Below, one piece after another: positions 35,088 to 45,272 of a stretch of DNA of 64,000 bases; within the stretch, counting starts at the first letter, position 1; each line of letters opens with the position of its first letter. The stretch is from Gordonibacter pamelaeae. GTDB lineage: Bacteria; Actinomycetota; Coriobacteriia; Coriobacteriales; Eggerthellaceae. The notes beneath the pieces were generated by a model. It made no database searches, was not told where the DNA came from, and saw only the letters and a program-made list of their open reading frames with translations. The position numbers and the translations under genes were made by a program. The stretch lies in the NCBI RefSeq assembly GCF_042665095.1, contig NZ_JBHTBV010000004.1; one strand, written 5' to 3'.

Positions 35088-38000
35088 ATGTCAGCCGAGA
35101 GAACATACTCAAACTATTTCCGGCCAGCCTTGTTGGTTGTGCTTATCCTCGGAGCCGTCTTTGCCCTTGCTTCTACCCTGGCGTTTTCTAGCGTTTCTGC
35201 CCGTGCCGATGACGGCCGGTTTGCTGGTGGAACCGGCACGGCAAACGATCCGTACCAGATAGCCACGGCGGCCCAACTTGAGAATCTGGCTAATTGGGTC
35301 AACGATGGGAAATCGTCAAACAAAGATCACTATGTGCTCGTTGCCAATATTGATCTAAAGGGAAGTTCATATTCGGCAAACAATACCGTCATTGGCTATG
35401 CGGACTCGTTCAAGGATGCAAGCACGCATGGCTTCAAGGGAACGTTCGATGGCAATGGCTACACCATCAAGAACCTGAATGTGGACCTGTCGAAGGTGAC
35501 GGCCAAGGGCGGAACGGTGACCGTGGGGCTTTTCGGAGCGGTTCAAAACGCCACCATCAAGAACCTCAATCTCCAGGATGTCGTATTCGTGGGTGCGGTG
35601 CCCAACGCGGTGTCTTACGATATTGCGGTAGGGTGCTTGGCGGGCGCGGTTTTCGGTAAGACCGTCATAGATCATTGCAGCGTCATGAACGGCTCCATAA
35701 CCGAGAACACAACCGGAGCAGGAACGGCCACGAAGCTCTACTCGTTCGGCGGCTTGTTGGGCGATGCCTACACGACGGGCGAGACGGCTTTCGCTTCGGT
35801 GACAAACTGTAGCATCGATTGCGAAATCACAGCGTTCGGTGGGCACAGTAGCCAGTCCTATGTGGGCGGCATTGTCGGTCGGGGGCGCGTGAACAGCAAC
35901 GACAACCGATGGCGTGCAGTCGAAGTCGGATTGAGTGCCTTCACGGGAACACTAAAAGGCAACGGTTACAATGCCCCGATAATCGCAGGTGTACGCCGCG
36001 GAGCAAGCGAGAGCGCCGCGACGGGGACGGCTATCGCCCGAGCGGTAGACTTCAACAAGTGCTTCTATCGGTTCTCCGCTTACGACCTTGAGGGCAAGAG
36101 CCCCAATCCTGCCTACAACCCAACCGAAAGCGACGCCCCCGACGCAAAGAACGTTGTCCAGGCAGACCCTGGCGACTCGGGCGAAGACACTTCGCCGGCG
36201 TTTGGGAACTCGACCGAAGGCGGCGAATCCGTATCCGTCGATCCCGAAGCAGAAAACCCAGCCTCCGAGGATGCCATGGCCGACGGCCTTCAATCCGGCA
36301 ATCAATCACCGGATGCCGAGGCGGGCAGTTCTCCGTCCGGGGCCTCCAACGGCGATGCTCGAAGTGCCGACGGCGGCACGGCTTCCGGAAACGCCGCCGC
36401 CAGCCCATCTTCCAGTGATTCGTCAGCCGGCAGTCGTGCGCTGACCGGCGGTGCGGCAGAGGAATTCGTGTACAACAAGGATGGTTCTTACGTATGGGGA
36501 GACGCGCGTGAAAGCGCCTACTACGATGACGCCTCCCACGAATCTGCCCGCGCCGCACTTGAAGACAGTGGAAAGGCAAAATGGCGTTCGGCGTCCAAAA
36601 ACAACAGCCAAGTGCTCGTGCTCGATATGAGAACCCCCGGGATCTCGCTCGGTGAGCCGCACGATGGCTATTACTACCTTGTTGAAGGATTCTTCGGGCT
36701 TTACAACGGAGAGACGAACGGTGCGTTGGAAAACCCTGTTTGGAGCTCCAACGTTATTAAAGAGCCAAGTCCGCACGTTGGCCTTTCGACTGCCGAGAGC
36801 GTGGTGACGCTCACCTACGGTCCGGTAGACAGTCGCAAAATGGTATCGTGCACCATACCTGCCCTGAGCGGAGTATCTGTATCCGTTCACCGGGTTGAGG
36901 ACGATCAGGGAAAGGTGATCCGTCTTAACGCAAGCGTAGAAGGCGGGGAGAGCTGGGGTCTTGCGGAAGGCGATTTTGCCTACACGTGGTATAAGGGCGA
37001 TTCGGCTGAAGGGAAGAGCGTCGGCCAGGGAAGCTCGTTGGATGTCGCGGGTTTCACTGACAAGGCGAACTTCACCGTGAAGGCGGTTCTTACGGCGAAC
37101 AACGAGGTTGCCTATACGGCCACCGGCTCGAACTACGGACGTACCGTATACGTCGACGAGAACAAGGGGGACGATATCGCCAACGGCAAAACCCCGGGTA
37201 CTGCCGTAAAAACCATCTCGCAAGCCTACGAGCTGCTTGACGAACAGGGCACTGCCGAATCGAACGTCATCGTTGTCATCGGCAAGTATACCGACAATAG
37301 CTACGGCGTTGAGCCAGCGCACAATGGACAGCCGAATGCCTTCTACAAGCCGGCCACCATCACCGGATACGACGCGCTCAACCCAACCCTCAACACAGGT
37401 CAGAGTGCTTTCAGTGGCGATGACGCCCGATTCAACGATTATGCTGTCTTGTCTTGGGGAAACAGCGAAACGGTTGGCCAAAGGGGCAAGTTCCTTTACG
37501 CAGAGACTATCGTGAAGGATATTGTTTTGTCAGGTGGCACTTATGAGCTCGGTTACGTGTACTGCCAGGGAAACGACCTCACTATCGAGCAGAACGTCAA
37601 GATGTCTGGCTATGGCGAGGCAAGCATAGAAGGTTTCGGTCTCCTTTCCAAAACCAAAGTGCCAAACTTTCATGTGGTCGGCGGTTATCTTGACAAGAAA
37701 GATCGGGCTACCGGGCAGAACCCCGACGATGTGTGCGATATCACCATCAGGGGCGGTTGCTATGCCCGCATCCTTGCCGGTAGCCGCAACACCCAGGTAA
37801 ACGAAGGCAGCCGCAACACGTTCGGGACCGAAGGCGACTACTTCAAGTCGAATATCGTTGTCGATATCCAGCAAACGTCACGCGGTACGTACAATTGCGA
37901 TGTGGGCATGCTGTGCGGAGGGCAGACGGACGGTTCGCTGTACGCGGCGTCGAAGGTCACTTTGAATGCCGGCTATGCAAAGCTGCTCCTTGGGTCGAGC

Positions 38001-41000
38001 ATCGGCTTCAACCGTTCGACCGGCGATGCGGCCTTCCCCAACAACGACTTCATCGGCTTGGTCGATGTCACGGTCAACGGGGGTTCGGTCGACCAGCTGT
38101 ACGGAGGTTGCCTCGGGCGCTGGCGCGATACGGCGGATCAAAAGCTGGGCATCGACTCTGCATTCAAGCGCTCCGACGCCATCCGCAGAACCGAGCACCT
38201 GTCCGAGACGCAGGCCGATATTCGCATCACCGTAAACGGCGGTGTGATCAACCCTGGTGCAGGTGCGGCTGGGGCGGTGTTCGCTTGCGGCGCGGGAGGC
38301 ACAACAGGCACCCTTCTCGACCCGGTTGCAACAGCGATCGAGGTCAACGGTGGCACTGTCAAGGGCTCGGTGTACGGCGGTGGCGACGGCAAAACCACCA
38401 CAGGCGACCAATACAAAGCCTCTGCAACGGCAGGGACCCTTTTCGGGGAAACGCGCGTGGCAGTCAACGGCGGTGTTATCGAAGGAAGCGTCTACGGCGG
38501 AGGGGCCGGCACGTCGGCATATCTCGGCAATGCCGAGAAACGTGCCCTCGCCCAGGTTTTCGGAAACACCGAGGTTGCGGTGTCCGGAGGAACCGTGACG
38601 GACAGCGTGTTCGGCGGCGGCAGCGGTATCGAAAGCGAGGATGCGCCTCATATGGCGCGCGTCACTGGCACTACCCGCGTGCTGGTATCAGGGGGCTCCA
38701 TAGGGGGAGACGTGTACGGCGGAGGCAGCCTGGGCGCCGTGGGCGAAGGATCGGCAACCGGCACCGGAATGCTTCCCTACGCCGTTACCTCCCCTGGTTC
38801 CACCACGGTCATAGTAAGCGACGGCTCGGTGTCGGGCAGCGTCTTCGGCGGCGGAAAGGGCTTCGGGCAAGGAACACTCGATCAGGCTTTGGTCAAAGGC
38901 GCCCTGTTCGGCTGGTCGACCGTCAAGGTGTACGGTGGTTCCATAGGCAATGACGTGTTCGGCGGCGGCAACGAGAGCAGGACCTATGCTCCCATCTCCA
39001 ACGGAGTGGCGCAGCGAGCCGCCACGGTTATCGTCAACAGCACCAATGGGAAGATCATTGTGCAAGGGGAGTCGGACGAGGCGAACGCTGGCAAGGTTGT
39101 AGCGGAAGAGGGCGAGGGCACTCGCGTCGAAGACGACCTCGTGGGCATCGATACGTCTTCCCATACCATGCGTACGGTCGATTTGGGCGGATCGGTGTTC
39201 GGCGGCGGCAACCGCAGCAAGCTTTCCGGTTCCCAGCAGGCAAACGATTACACGGTGTACGGCGATACCAACGTGTTCATCAAAGGCTCGGGTGTGGGTT
39301 TCGTCGGGGAGAGCGGCGGTGTGTACGGCGACGGTAACGTGAGCAAGACTTACGGCACGCGGCGCATCACGCTCATCGACTTCAAGAACGAGGGCGCGAA
39401 TGCCGACCCTCTGAAAGTGTTCTATTCGCTGCAACGTGCCGACCGGGTTGTTATGAGCAATTCCAAGGTGTATACAAGGGGTGCGCTCGATAGGGTGAAC
39501 GCCGTCGATACAGCCCAGTATGCCGTTAACCGCGTACAGGCCCTCAAACTCTATGATGGGTCGACCGTCCAGCTCGATACTGTGGTCAACGGCTTGGGTT
39601 CGATATGGAGCGATGTCGAGAGCGGGCGCAATTTCCGCAGCGAGAGCTGGAGGAAGGACGAGCTGGAGGAGTATCGCAAAGCCTGTGAAAACGGGGAACC
39701 GTGGACCAGCCGCAACCCCGACGGGTCTGGCGGTACCACCTACCCGTCCCTGAACGCGATAGTCTTGAACAACGGAAAACAGCTCGATGTTGCCTATACC
39801 GACGACGAGTTGCCTTCAACTGGGAAGTATGGCCAGGTAACCGGCCTGTTTACGCTGTCGTTGCTGACACCTGCCTTTGACGAGGGCGGAGCATTCGTGC
39901 TGGGCGCAACCGGTTCGGAAACGCGGTACACCAGCTCCGATAGCACCGGTCACTTCGCTTGCGTGACGAAAGATGCCGAAAACGGCTCCTACCTCGATTT
40001 GCTCACCGAGCAGAAGAAAGATTATCGCCTCTGGTATATAAAGGGACACGATTATCAGTACGACGTCACCCTCAAAGGATACACCACCGGCAACACCACG
40101 GTATCGGCGCAGGTGTGGTTGCCGGTAGATCGCGTCGAGGATGATGATGAGGCGTATCTGATGTTCGACACAAGCGACGGTCGGCAGATCAGCATTCCCG
40201 ATACTCTGAACCTCAGAGAAGAAGGGGCTATACTCGACAAGAATCAGATGCAATTGCGTGTGGACGTGAATGCCGATACGGACGATTCGGATAATTCTCC
40301 TTACTACTTTACCAAGGCAGGCGAAGCTCCTAACAGCGAGTTCGAATATGAGAACGATGACACGCTCGTGCCGGTGACGTTGAGCATGACCCTGGGCCCC
40401 ACTATGAAGGCTTCCAACGGAAGCGTGGTTTCGTTCTGGCTCAAAGACGCGAACGATGAGGGGAACAGCTACAAGTTCACGGTTCGCATCATCATTGAGC
40501 TCCCCGCCTCGGACGGCTATGCCATCAAGCGCTACGATAAGATCTACGGCGATGTTCCGTTTGGGAGCGACGTGGCTATTACGAGCCGAAGCGCGTACAC
40601 CACCGAATTCGTCAGCACCTACAGCCCCGCAGCCTATTCGGACAAGTCCTGGTCGATCATCCCGTATTGGGATAAGAATATTGCCGAAACTCCTGCGGGC
40701 TACAATGGCGACCAATTGGAGTGGAGCAGCCAGTTCAATGCCGGATTGAAAATCACCATGGTCGATCTCACCAATGCGAGCAGTCCTCAGTATTATTACT
40801 ATGAATGCAAAGGTGGGGAAACAGAGATAGATCTCGATTCGTTTGCCAAATTAAACGGAGACGGGGTGTTTAGCACCACCAAAACCAGCAATACGGTTAT
40901 TCGCGAGAAGCTGGTGTTCGTCGTTGATTACGAAAACGCGAGCGAGCAGCCCTATTATAAAAATAAATATCTCATGCTCAAGCACTCCTACAACCACGGT

Positions 41001-41939
41001 GCAAACGACATCCTCCGCTACACCGAATACAACGACGACGGCAACGTGTCCGCCGAGCACTATGCACCTGCCGTGCAGCAGGAGATTGAGTACGAAAACA
41101 ATCTAGGAGAAATGGGCATAGATCATGTGAAGCTTATGCCCGCGGGTACTTCTACCAGTTCCGACTTCTTGTACGACACTTACAATTTCACCTATGAACT
41201 TGCTTTGCGAACCGATGTGGTGAATACCCGCTTTGCTGACAACGATTTTGCCGTTGCCTTTAATACAAGCGGGGCGGTGAATCTACCTCTAGGTAGCTAT
41301 TTTACTGTCGAAGACTCTGCCGGCAATCTCGTTGACATACGGTACATTCGGCTGGGATCCGACTGGTCAGATCGCTCGTATATCGTCGCAAATATCAAGA
41401 CAGCAGGGACGTACCGTGTCACGCTGCATGTATCACGCTATCTGTCTTTTGGTCGCTTTACGGCTGCCGATCTCTATTTGGTTGCTGATTTGTTCTCGGC
41501 TGCGGATGGCTTTTATCCCTATAGCGGTAATATTCTCAAGGATGAAACAAGGAGAGAGGCTTATTTTTCGGTTTATAACAAAGTTCCCAATATTTCGTAC
41601 AATTTGAAGCTTACCGATATAACGTCCTCGGGCTTGCTAGTAAGCGCGAATCTCGAAGCTTTCAAGTATGGTCCCGTTCAGGTTGAGGATCTAGCGCCGA
41701 CGAACGGGCTGACCGTCTTTCGTAAGTTGAAGGGCGATGCTTCCGGGATCGTGAACGTGACCGAGAACGTTACTCCTTCCCAAGGCAAGGCGCTAGTAGA
41801 TATGTGGCATCCCGCCAACGAGAGTAGAAGTCCAATCGTTTATTTCACGCTCACCGACACCGTTCCGGCGCCGGGGACCTATGAGTACACGTTCCTCTAT
41901 GGAACTACCTTCGAGACCAAGACGGTGACGGTTAGCTAG
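35088..41939 (+). CDS. Giant secreted repeat protein of the pilus locus (putative adhesin)
   Basis: 2,283 residues. A hydrophobic segment near residues 14-32 (ALLVVLILGAVFALASTLAF) followed by SARADD is a signal peptide. GGTGTANDPYQIATAAQLENL next to it is typical of GLUG-type surface proteins. Residues about 345-460 are a Ser/Asp/Pro/Glu-rich linker. Residues about 990-1420 carry some ten VxGGxVxGSVYGGG-type repeats, suggesting a beta-helix. The C-terminal third has beta-sandwich-like segments. There is no LPXTG sorting signal and no final membrane helix, so how it stays on the cell is unclear; delivery to a pilus tip is a guess from context. ATG 35088 has AAGGTG 9 bases upstream. Lower GC than the core genes. 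No function can be proven from sequence. Confidence 0.82.
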   Translation: MSAERTYSNYFRPALLVVLILGAVFALASTLAFSSVSARADDGRFAGGTGTANDPYQIATAAQLENLANWVNDGKSSNKDHYVLVANIDLKGSSYSANNTVIGYADSFKDASTHGFKGTFDGNGYTIKNLNVDLSKVTAKGGTVTVGLFGAVQNATIKNLNLQDVVFVGAVPNAVSYDIAVGCLAGAVFGKTVIDHCSVMNGSITENTTGAGTATKLYSFGGLLGDAYTTGETAFASVTNCSIDCEITAFGGHSSQSYVGGIVGRGRVNSNDNRWRAVEVGLSAFTGTLKGNGYNAPIIAGVRRGASESAATGTAIARAVDFNKCFYRFSAYDLEGKSPNPAYNPTESDAPDAKNVVQADPGDSGEDTSPAFGNSTEGGESVSVDPEAENPASEDAMADGLQSGNQSPDAEAGSSPSGASNGDARSADGGTASGNAAASPSSSDSSAGSRALTGGAAEEFVYNKDGSYVWGDARESAYYDDASHESARAALEDSGKAKWRSASKNNSQVLVLDMRTPGISLGEPHDGYYYLVEGFFGLYNGETNGALENPVWSSNVIKEPSPHVGLSTAESVVTLTYGPVDSRKMVSCTIPALSGVSVSVHRVEDDQGKVIRLNASVEGGESWGLAEGDFAYTWYKGDSAEGKSVGQGSSLDVAGFTDKANFTVKAVLTANNEVAYTATGSNYGRTVYVDENKGDDIANGKTPGTAVKTISQAYELLDEQGTAESNVIVVIGKYTDNSYGVEPAHNGQPNAFYKPATITGYDALNPTLNTGQSAFSGDDARFNDYAVLSWGNSETVGQRGKFLYAETIVKDIVLSGGTYELGYVYCQGNDLTIEQNVKMSGYGEASIEGFGLLSKTKVPNFHVVGGYLDKKDRATGQNPDDVCDITIRGGCYARILAGSRNTQVNEGSRNTFGTEGDYFKSNIVVDIQQTSRGTYNCDVGMLCGGQTDGSLYAASKVTLNAGYAKLLLGSSIGFNRSTGDAAFPNNDFIGLVDVTVNGGSVDQLYGGCLGRWRDTADQKLGIDSAFKRSDAIRRTEHLSETQADIRITVNGGVINPGAGAAGAVFACGAGGTTGTLLDPVATAIEVNGGTVKGSVYGGGDGKTTTGDQYKASATAGTLFGETRVAVNGGVIEGSVYGGGAGTSAYLGNAEKRALAQVFGNTEVAVSGGTVTDSVFGGGSGIESEDAPHMARVTGTTRVLVSGGSIGGDVYGGGSLGAVGEGSATGTGMLPYAVTSPGSTTVIVSDGSVSGSVFGGGKGFGQGTLDQALVKGALFGWSTVKVYGGSIGNDVFGGGNESRTYAPISNGVAQRAATVIVNSTNGKIIVQGESDEANAGKVVAEEGEGTRVEDDLVGIDTSSHTMRTVDLGGSVFGGGNRSKLSGSQQANDYTVYGDTNVFIKGSGVGFVGESGGVYGDGNVSKTYGTRRITLIDFKNEGANADPLKVFYSLQRADRVVMSNSKVYTRGALDRVNAVDTAQYAVNRVQALKLYDGSTVQLDTVVNGLGSIWSDVESGRNFRSESWRKDELEEYRKACENGEPWTSRNPDGSGGTTYPSLNAIVLNNGKQLDVAYTDDELPSTGKYGQVTGLFTLSLLTPAFDEGGAFVLGATGSETRYTSSDSTGHFACVTKDAENGSYLDLLTEQKKDYRLWYIKGHDYQYDVTLKGYTTGNTTVSAQVWLPVDRVEDDDEAYLMFDTSDGRQISIPDTLNLREEGAILDKNQMQLRVDVNADTDDSDNSPYYFTKAGEAPNSEFEYENDDTLVPVTLSMTLGPTMKASNGSVVSFWLKDANDEGNSYKFTVRIIIELPASDGYAIKRYDKIYGDVPFGSDVAITSRSAYTTEFVSTYSPAAYSDKSWSIIPYWDKNIAETPAGYNGDQLEWSSQFNAGLKITMVDLTNASSPQYYYYECKGGETEIDLDSFAKLNGDGVFSTTKTSNTVIREKLVFVVDYENASEQPYYKNKYLMLKHSYNHGANDILRYTEYNDDGNVSAEHYAPAVQQEIEYENNLGEMGIDHVKLMPAGTSTSSDFLYDTYNFTYELALRTDVVNTRFADNDFAVAFNTSGAVNLPLGSYFTVEDSAGNLVDIRYIRLGSDWSDRSYIVANIKTAGTYRVTLHVSRYLSFGRFTAADLYLVADLFSAADGFYPYSGNILKDETRREAYFSVYNKVPNISYNLKLTDITSSGLLVSANLEAFKYGPVQVEDLAPTNGLTVFRKLKGDASGIVNVTENVTPSQGKALVDMWHPANESRSPIVYFTLTDTVPAPGTYEYTFLYGTTFETKTVTVS
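38061..39345 (+). repeat. VNGGxVxGSVYGGG protein repeats
   Basis: About ten degenerate repeats inside the giant protein, spaced about 105-165 bases in the main series and wider at the end. Recognisable units begin near 38064, 38229, 38340, 38463, 38580, 38685, 38814, 38931, 39180 and 39310, for example VNGGTVKGSVYGGG, VNGGVIEGSVYGGG and VSGGSIGGDVYGGG. They differ well at DNA level, so they are old or kept apart, and are not a fresh tandem array. Confidence 0.7.
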
Positions 41940-41940
41940 C

Positions 41941-42573
41941 ATGAGGTCGTATGCGTCTACATACCGTGCTTTGGACGAACGCGGCGCGTCCATCCTCATT
42001 GCGCTGCTGTTCTTCCTCGTGTGCGCCTTGGTGGGCGGCGTGGTGCTCACGGCTGCCTCGGTGGGCACGGGGCAGCTGGTGGACTATGAGAAAAGCCAGC
42101 AGGCCTATTACTCCACCACGTCGGCGGCGGAGCTGCTGCGCGACGAGATCGTCGATGGCACCTGCACCATCTCGGGCGACGTTTACGAGTGCTCGCTTGC
42201 CGACGGGAACGCTAGCATGCAAGAGTACCTTGCCGGAGCGGTGAAGGCGGTCAACATTGCATTGCCCGCAGCTGCTCTGTCGACGCCCCAGCCTTCGGCC
42301 TCTGCGCAGTTCAAGGTGAACGCCCCCGTTGGTGCGGCCGATATGGTTGCCGTGTCCGCCCAGTTCACCATGGGGGGCGAAAAGGCCAACAACCCCTTCG
42401 ACATCCGCATAGCGTTCTCGCCCGCTTCCTATGATGGTGCCGTGGGCAACTACCAAGTGGTGCTCACCATTCCCGCGTCGTGCCTTTACGATGAAACAGG
42501 CACCACGCTCCAAAAAGTTACCTGGAAAGACGCCATGATAACCAAGACCGAGCGCACCAAGGTGGACGGGTAA
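41941..42573 (+). CDS. PilX-like minor pilus protein
   Basis: A 210-residue protein with a short charged start, ERGASILIALLFFLVCALVGG (residues 13-33) and then an exported domain. The start resembles PilX-type minor pilins, which share an N-terminal helix but lack a strict GFxxxE site. It begins one base after the stop of the giant protein and is followed by two more pilin-like genes, so it belongs to the same operon. GC content returns to the genome level here. Its role as a priming minor pilin is inferred from context. Confidence 0.65.
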   Translation: MRSYASTYRALDERGASILIALLFFLVCALVGGVVLTAASVGTGQLVDYEKSQQAYYSTTSAAELLRDEIVDGTCTISGDVYECSLADGNASMQEYLAGAVKAVNIALPAAALSTPQPSASAQFKVNAPVGAADMVAVSAQFTMGGEKANNPFDIRIAFSPASYDGAVGNYQVVLTIPASCLYDETGTTLQKVTWKDAMITKTERTKVDG

Positions 42574-42574
42574 C

Positions 42575-42949
42575 ATGGGCTGCCGCAAGCGCAAAATCGC
42601 CACCCTACGCTCCACTGCCGGCGAAACCATCACCGAGGTGCTGGTGGGCGTTCTGATAGTGGGCCTGGCAACCGTGGTTCTGGCAACGATGATAAACGTT
42701 GCCACGCAGGTGTCGCTCACCAGCACCGCCGCGCTGCAAGGTGCCTATGAGCAGACGGGCGGCATCGACGCCGCCACGGGCTCCGCTTCGGCGGCTTCCC
42801 GGGCGCAGGTGGTCGGCACGAGTTCCAGCTGGGACGGGTCGCTCTCTTGGGAGCCGCAGGTGCAGCTGATCACTTCCAACGACAGCGACGCCAACGGTTA
42901 TTCGTTCCAGCGCTACGAGCTGCCCGAACCGGCCCAAGGAGGGAACTAG
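42575..42949 (+). CDS. Minor prepilin with atypical cleavage site
   Basis: 124 residues. The start RSTAGETITEVLVGVLIVGLATVVL follows the class III prepilin plan, with Gly before the cut and Glu at +5, but +1 is Glu instead of Phe or another hydrophobic residue. The mature part is short and Gln/Ser-rich. It is packed one base from its upstream and downstream neighbours. Assigned as a minor pilin from the signal and context. Confidence 0.65.
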   Translation: MGCRKRKIATLRSTAGETITEVLVGVLIVGLATVVLATMINVATQVSLTSTAALQGAYEQTGGIDAATGSASAASRAQVVGTSSSWDGSLSWEPQVQLITSNDSDANGYSFQRYELPEPAQGGN

Positions 42950-42950
42950 C

Positions 42951-43535
42951 ATGCGCGCGCCGCGTACCGCGAGGGCGCTGCGGGCAGACGATGGCTTCAC
43001 CCTCGGCGAGGTGCTGGTCACGGTGCTGCTGGTGGGGCTGCTTACCTTGGCCGTGGCGGCGGGCATCGGCGTGGCCGTGAAAGCATACGGCAGCATCAAG
43101 CAGGCCACCGAGGCGAACGCGCTCATGGGCAATGCCGTCACGGCCGTGCAGGACGAGTTGCGCTTCGCCTACGATGTTGAGGCAGTGAGCGGCGCGAGCT
43201 CGGGCGTCGGCCCTGTCTACGCTTTCGACAGCTCGGTGCGCGGATACCGCCTCTACTTGGCGAACGACGCGAACACCATAACGGTGAATGGCGTGAATGC
43301 CGCCAACCCTGAAGGCACGGCAGACCCCTTACCTGGCACCGTGGATACCGTAGCCGCTCTGCCCCTCTTGAACACCGACACCTCCGGCACGGGCGCATCA
43401 GTCCAGCTCGATTCGCTCACTTGGAACCCCGACCCGGCAGGCGGAGGCCTCTGGGCGTTCTCCCTCACCGTCTCCAACGGCGACTACGAAGCTCAATCGA
43501 AAACGATAACCGTGCGAACCGTCAACAACTGGTAG
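42951..43535 (+). CDS. Minor prepilin (GFTLGEVL type)
   Basis: 194 residues with a clear type IV prepilin signal, DDGFTLGEVLVTVLLVGLL (Gly at the cut, Phe +1, Glu +5), followed by an N-terminal helix and a beta-rich head. Similar to PilW/GspJ-like minor pilins in layout. It precedes pilB by 16 bases. Confidence 0.75.
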   Translation: MRAPRTARALRADDGFTLGEVLVTVLLVGLLTLAVAAGIGVAVKAYGSIKQATEANALMGNAVTAVQDELRFAYDVEAVSGASSGVGPVYAFDSSVRGYRLYLANDANTITVNGVNAANPEGTADPLPGTVDTVAALPLLNTDTSGTGASVQLDSLTWNPDPAGGGLWAFSLTVSNGDYEAQSKTITVRTVNNW

Positions 43536-43551
43536 GAAAGGACCCACCTGC

Positions 43552-45261
43552 ATGGCGTACAAGCGACTGGGGGACATGCTCCTCGACAGCGGCTACATCA
43601 CCACCGATCAGCTCACCACGGCCCTGTCGCTGCAGAAGGACAGCGGCATGCGCCTGGGCGAGACGCTCATCGACGCGGGCTACATCACCGAGAAGGAGCT
43701 CATCGACGTCCTGTGCATGCAGCTGGGCATCGACTTCATCGACCTCACGAACGTCATCCTTCCCACCGACCTCACGCAGACCATCCCCAAGAACATGGCG
43801 AAGAAGTACAACATGGTACCGGTGAAGGCCACGCCCGACGAGGTGTTCGTGGCCATGAGCGACCCCATGAACTTCATCGCCCAGGAGGAGGCGCGCACGG
43901 CCACGCGGCGGCGTATCGTGCCCATGGTGTCCACGAAGCTCGCCATCGAACGTGCCATCATGCAGCTCTACGGCAACGAGGGCGCCGCCCGCGCCATCGA
44001 GGACATGCGCACCGAGGCTGCCAACTCCACGGCCACCGGCACCGATGCCACCGACGTGCGCTTCGCCGGCACCACGCTCGACGCCGAGGACGAGGCGCAG
44101 AGCGCGCCCACCATCCGCCTGGTGAACTCCATCATCGAGCGCGCCGCCACCGAGCGCGCCTCCGACGTGCACTTGGAGCCGCGCGAAGGCGACCTGCAGG
44201 TGCGTATGCGCATCGACGGCATCATGCGCAACGTGCTCACCGTGCCGCGCGACCTGCAAAGCAGCGTCATCTCGCGCCTGAAGATCATGGGCGGCATGAA
44301 CATAGCCGAACGCCGCGTGCCGCAGGACGGCCGTGCCAACGTGCGCATCAAGAGCCGCGACATCGACCTGCGCCTGTCCACCTTGCCCACCATCTACGGT
44401 GAATCGGTGGTCGTGCGCCTGTTGGACAAGAGCTCGCAGCTGCTCGACCCGAAGGGCATCGGCCTCTACGGCGAGAACCTGGACAAGTACCATCGCCTCA
44501 TCCACTCCAACAACGGCGTGCTGCTCATCGCGGGCCCCACGGGCTCGGGCAAATCGTCCACCATGTACACCATGATCCGCGAGCTCAACACCGAGCAGGT
44601 GAAGCTCATCACCTTGGAAGACCCGGTTGAGTACAACATCGACGGCATCAACCAGGTGCAGATCAACGAGAAGACGGGCCTCACGTTCTCCAGCGGCCTG
44701 CGCTCCATCCTGCGCCAGGACCCTGATATCGTGGCCGTGGGCGAGATCCGCGACGGCGAGACGGCCGAGATAGCCATGCGCGCCGCCATCACCGGCCACC
44801 TGGTGCTGTCCACCATCCACACCTACGACTCGCTGTCCACCATCGACCGTCTGCTGGACATCGGTGTGGAGCCGTACCTCATCTCGTCCGGCCTGCGCGG
44901 CATCGTGAGCCAGCGCCTCGTGCGCCGCATCTGCCCGCACTGCCGCGAGGAATACCAGCCCTCCGCTGACGACCTGGACCTGCTGGGCCTTTCCGCAGCC
45001 AGCGGCGAGAAGTTCTACCACGGCAAGGGCTGCCCGCTGTGTTTCCACACCGGCTATCGCGGCCGCACGGGCGTGTTCGAGATTTTGGTGATCGACCGCG
45101 AGCTGCGCCGCGCCATCGCCGAGAATGCCGGCCGCGATGCCATTCGCATGCTGCTGGAGCGCGCCGACTTCGCCACGCTTTCCGCCAGTGTTATAAAGCT
45201 CGTGCATGATGGCGTGACCACCGTCGAGGAAGCCACCCGCACCATCAACACCTTGGAGTAG
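43552..45261 (+). CDS. pilB: Type IV pilus assembly ATPase
   Basis: The cytoplasmic hexameric ATPase that drives pilus extension, 569 residues. It has two N-terminal MshEN-type segments (RLGDMLLDSGYITTDQL and RLGETLIDAGYITEKEL), then the GspE core: Walker A GPTGSGKSS near residue 328, Asp box ITLEDPVEY, Walker B RQDPDIVAVGEIRD near 385 and the His box GHLVLSTIHT. The zinc motif CPHC...CPLC (about residues 462-500) is that of PilB/GspE rather than PilT. GGAAAGGA precedes ATG 43552. MshEN modules bind c-di-GMP in some relatives, which would fit the two diguanylate cyclases here (inference). Confidence 0.93.
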   Translation: MAYKRLGDMLLDSGYITTDQLTTALSLQKDSGMRLGETLIDAGYITEKELIDVLCMQLGIDFIDLTNVILPTDLTQTIPKNMAKKYNMVPVKATPDEVFVAMSDPMNFIAQEEARTATRRRIVPMVSTKLAIERAIMQLYGNEGAARAIEDMRTEAANSTATGTDATDVRFAGTTLDAEDEAQSAPTIRLVNSIIERAATERASDVHLEPREGDLQVRMRIDGIMRNVLTVPRDLQSSVISRLKIMGGMNIAERRVPQDGRANVRIKSRDIDLRLSTLPTIYGESVVVRLLDKSSQLLDPKGIGLYGENLDKYHRLIHSNNGVLLIAGPTGSGKSSTMYTMIRELNTEQVKLITLEDPVEYNIDGINQVQINEKTGLTFSSGLRSILRQDPDIVAVGEIRDGETAEIAMRAAITGHLVLSTIHTYDSLSTIDRLLDIGVEPYLISSGLRGIVSQRLVRRICPHCREEYQPSADDLDLLGLSAASGEKFYHGKGCPLCFHTGYRGRTGVFEILVIDRELRRAIAENAGRDAIRMLLERADFATLSASVIKLVHDGVTTVEEATRTINTLE

Positions 45262-45272
45262 GAGAACCGCCC

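Noticed and set aside
38061..39345. Recent tandem DNA duplication in the giant protein
   Set aside because: The units are similar only at protein level and vary in length, so they are structural repeats and not a fresh array.
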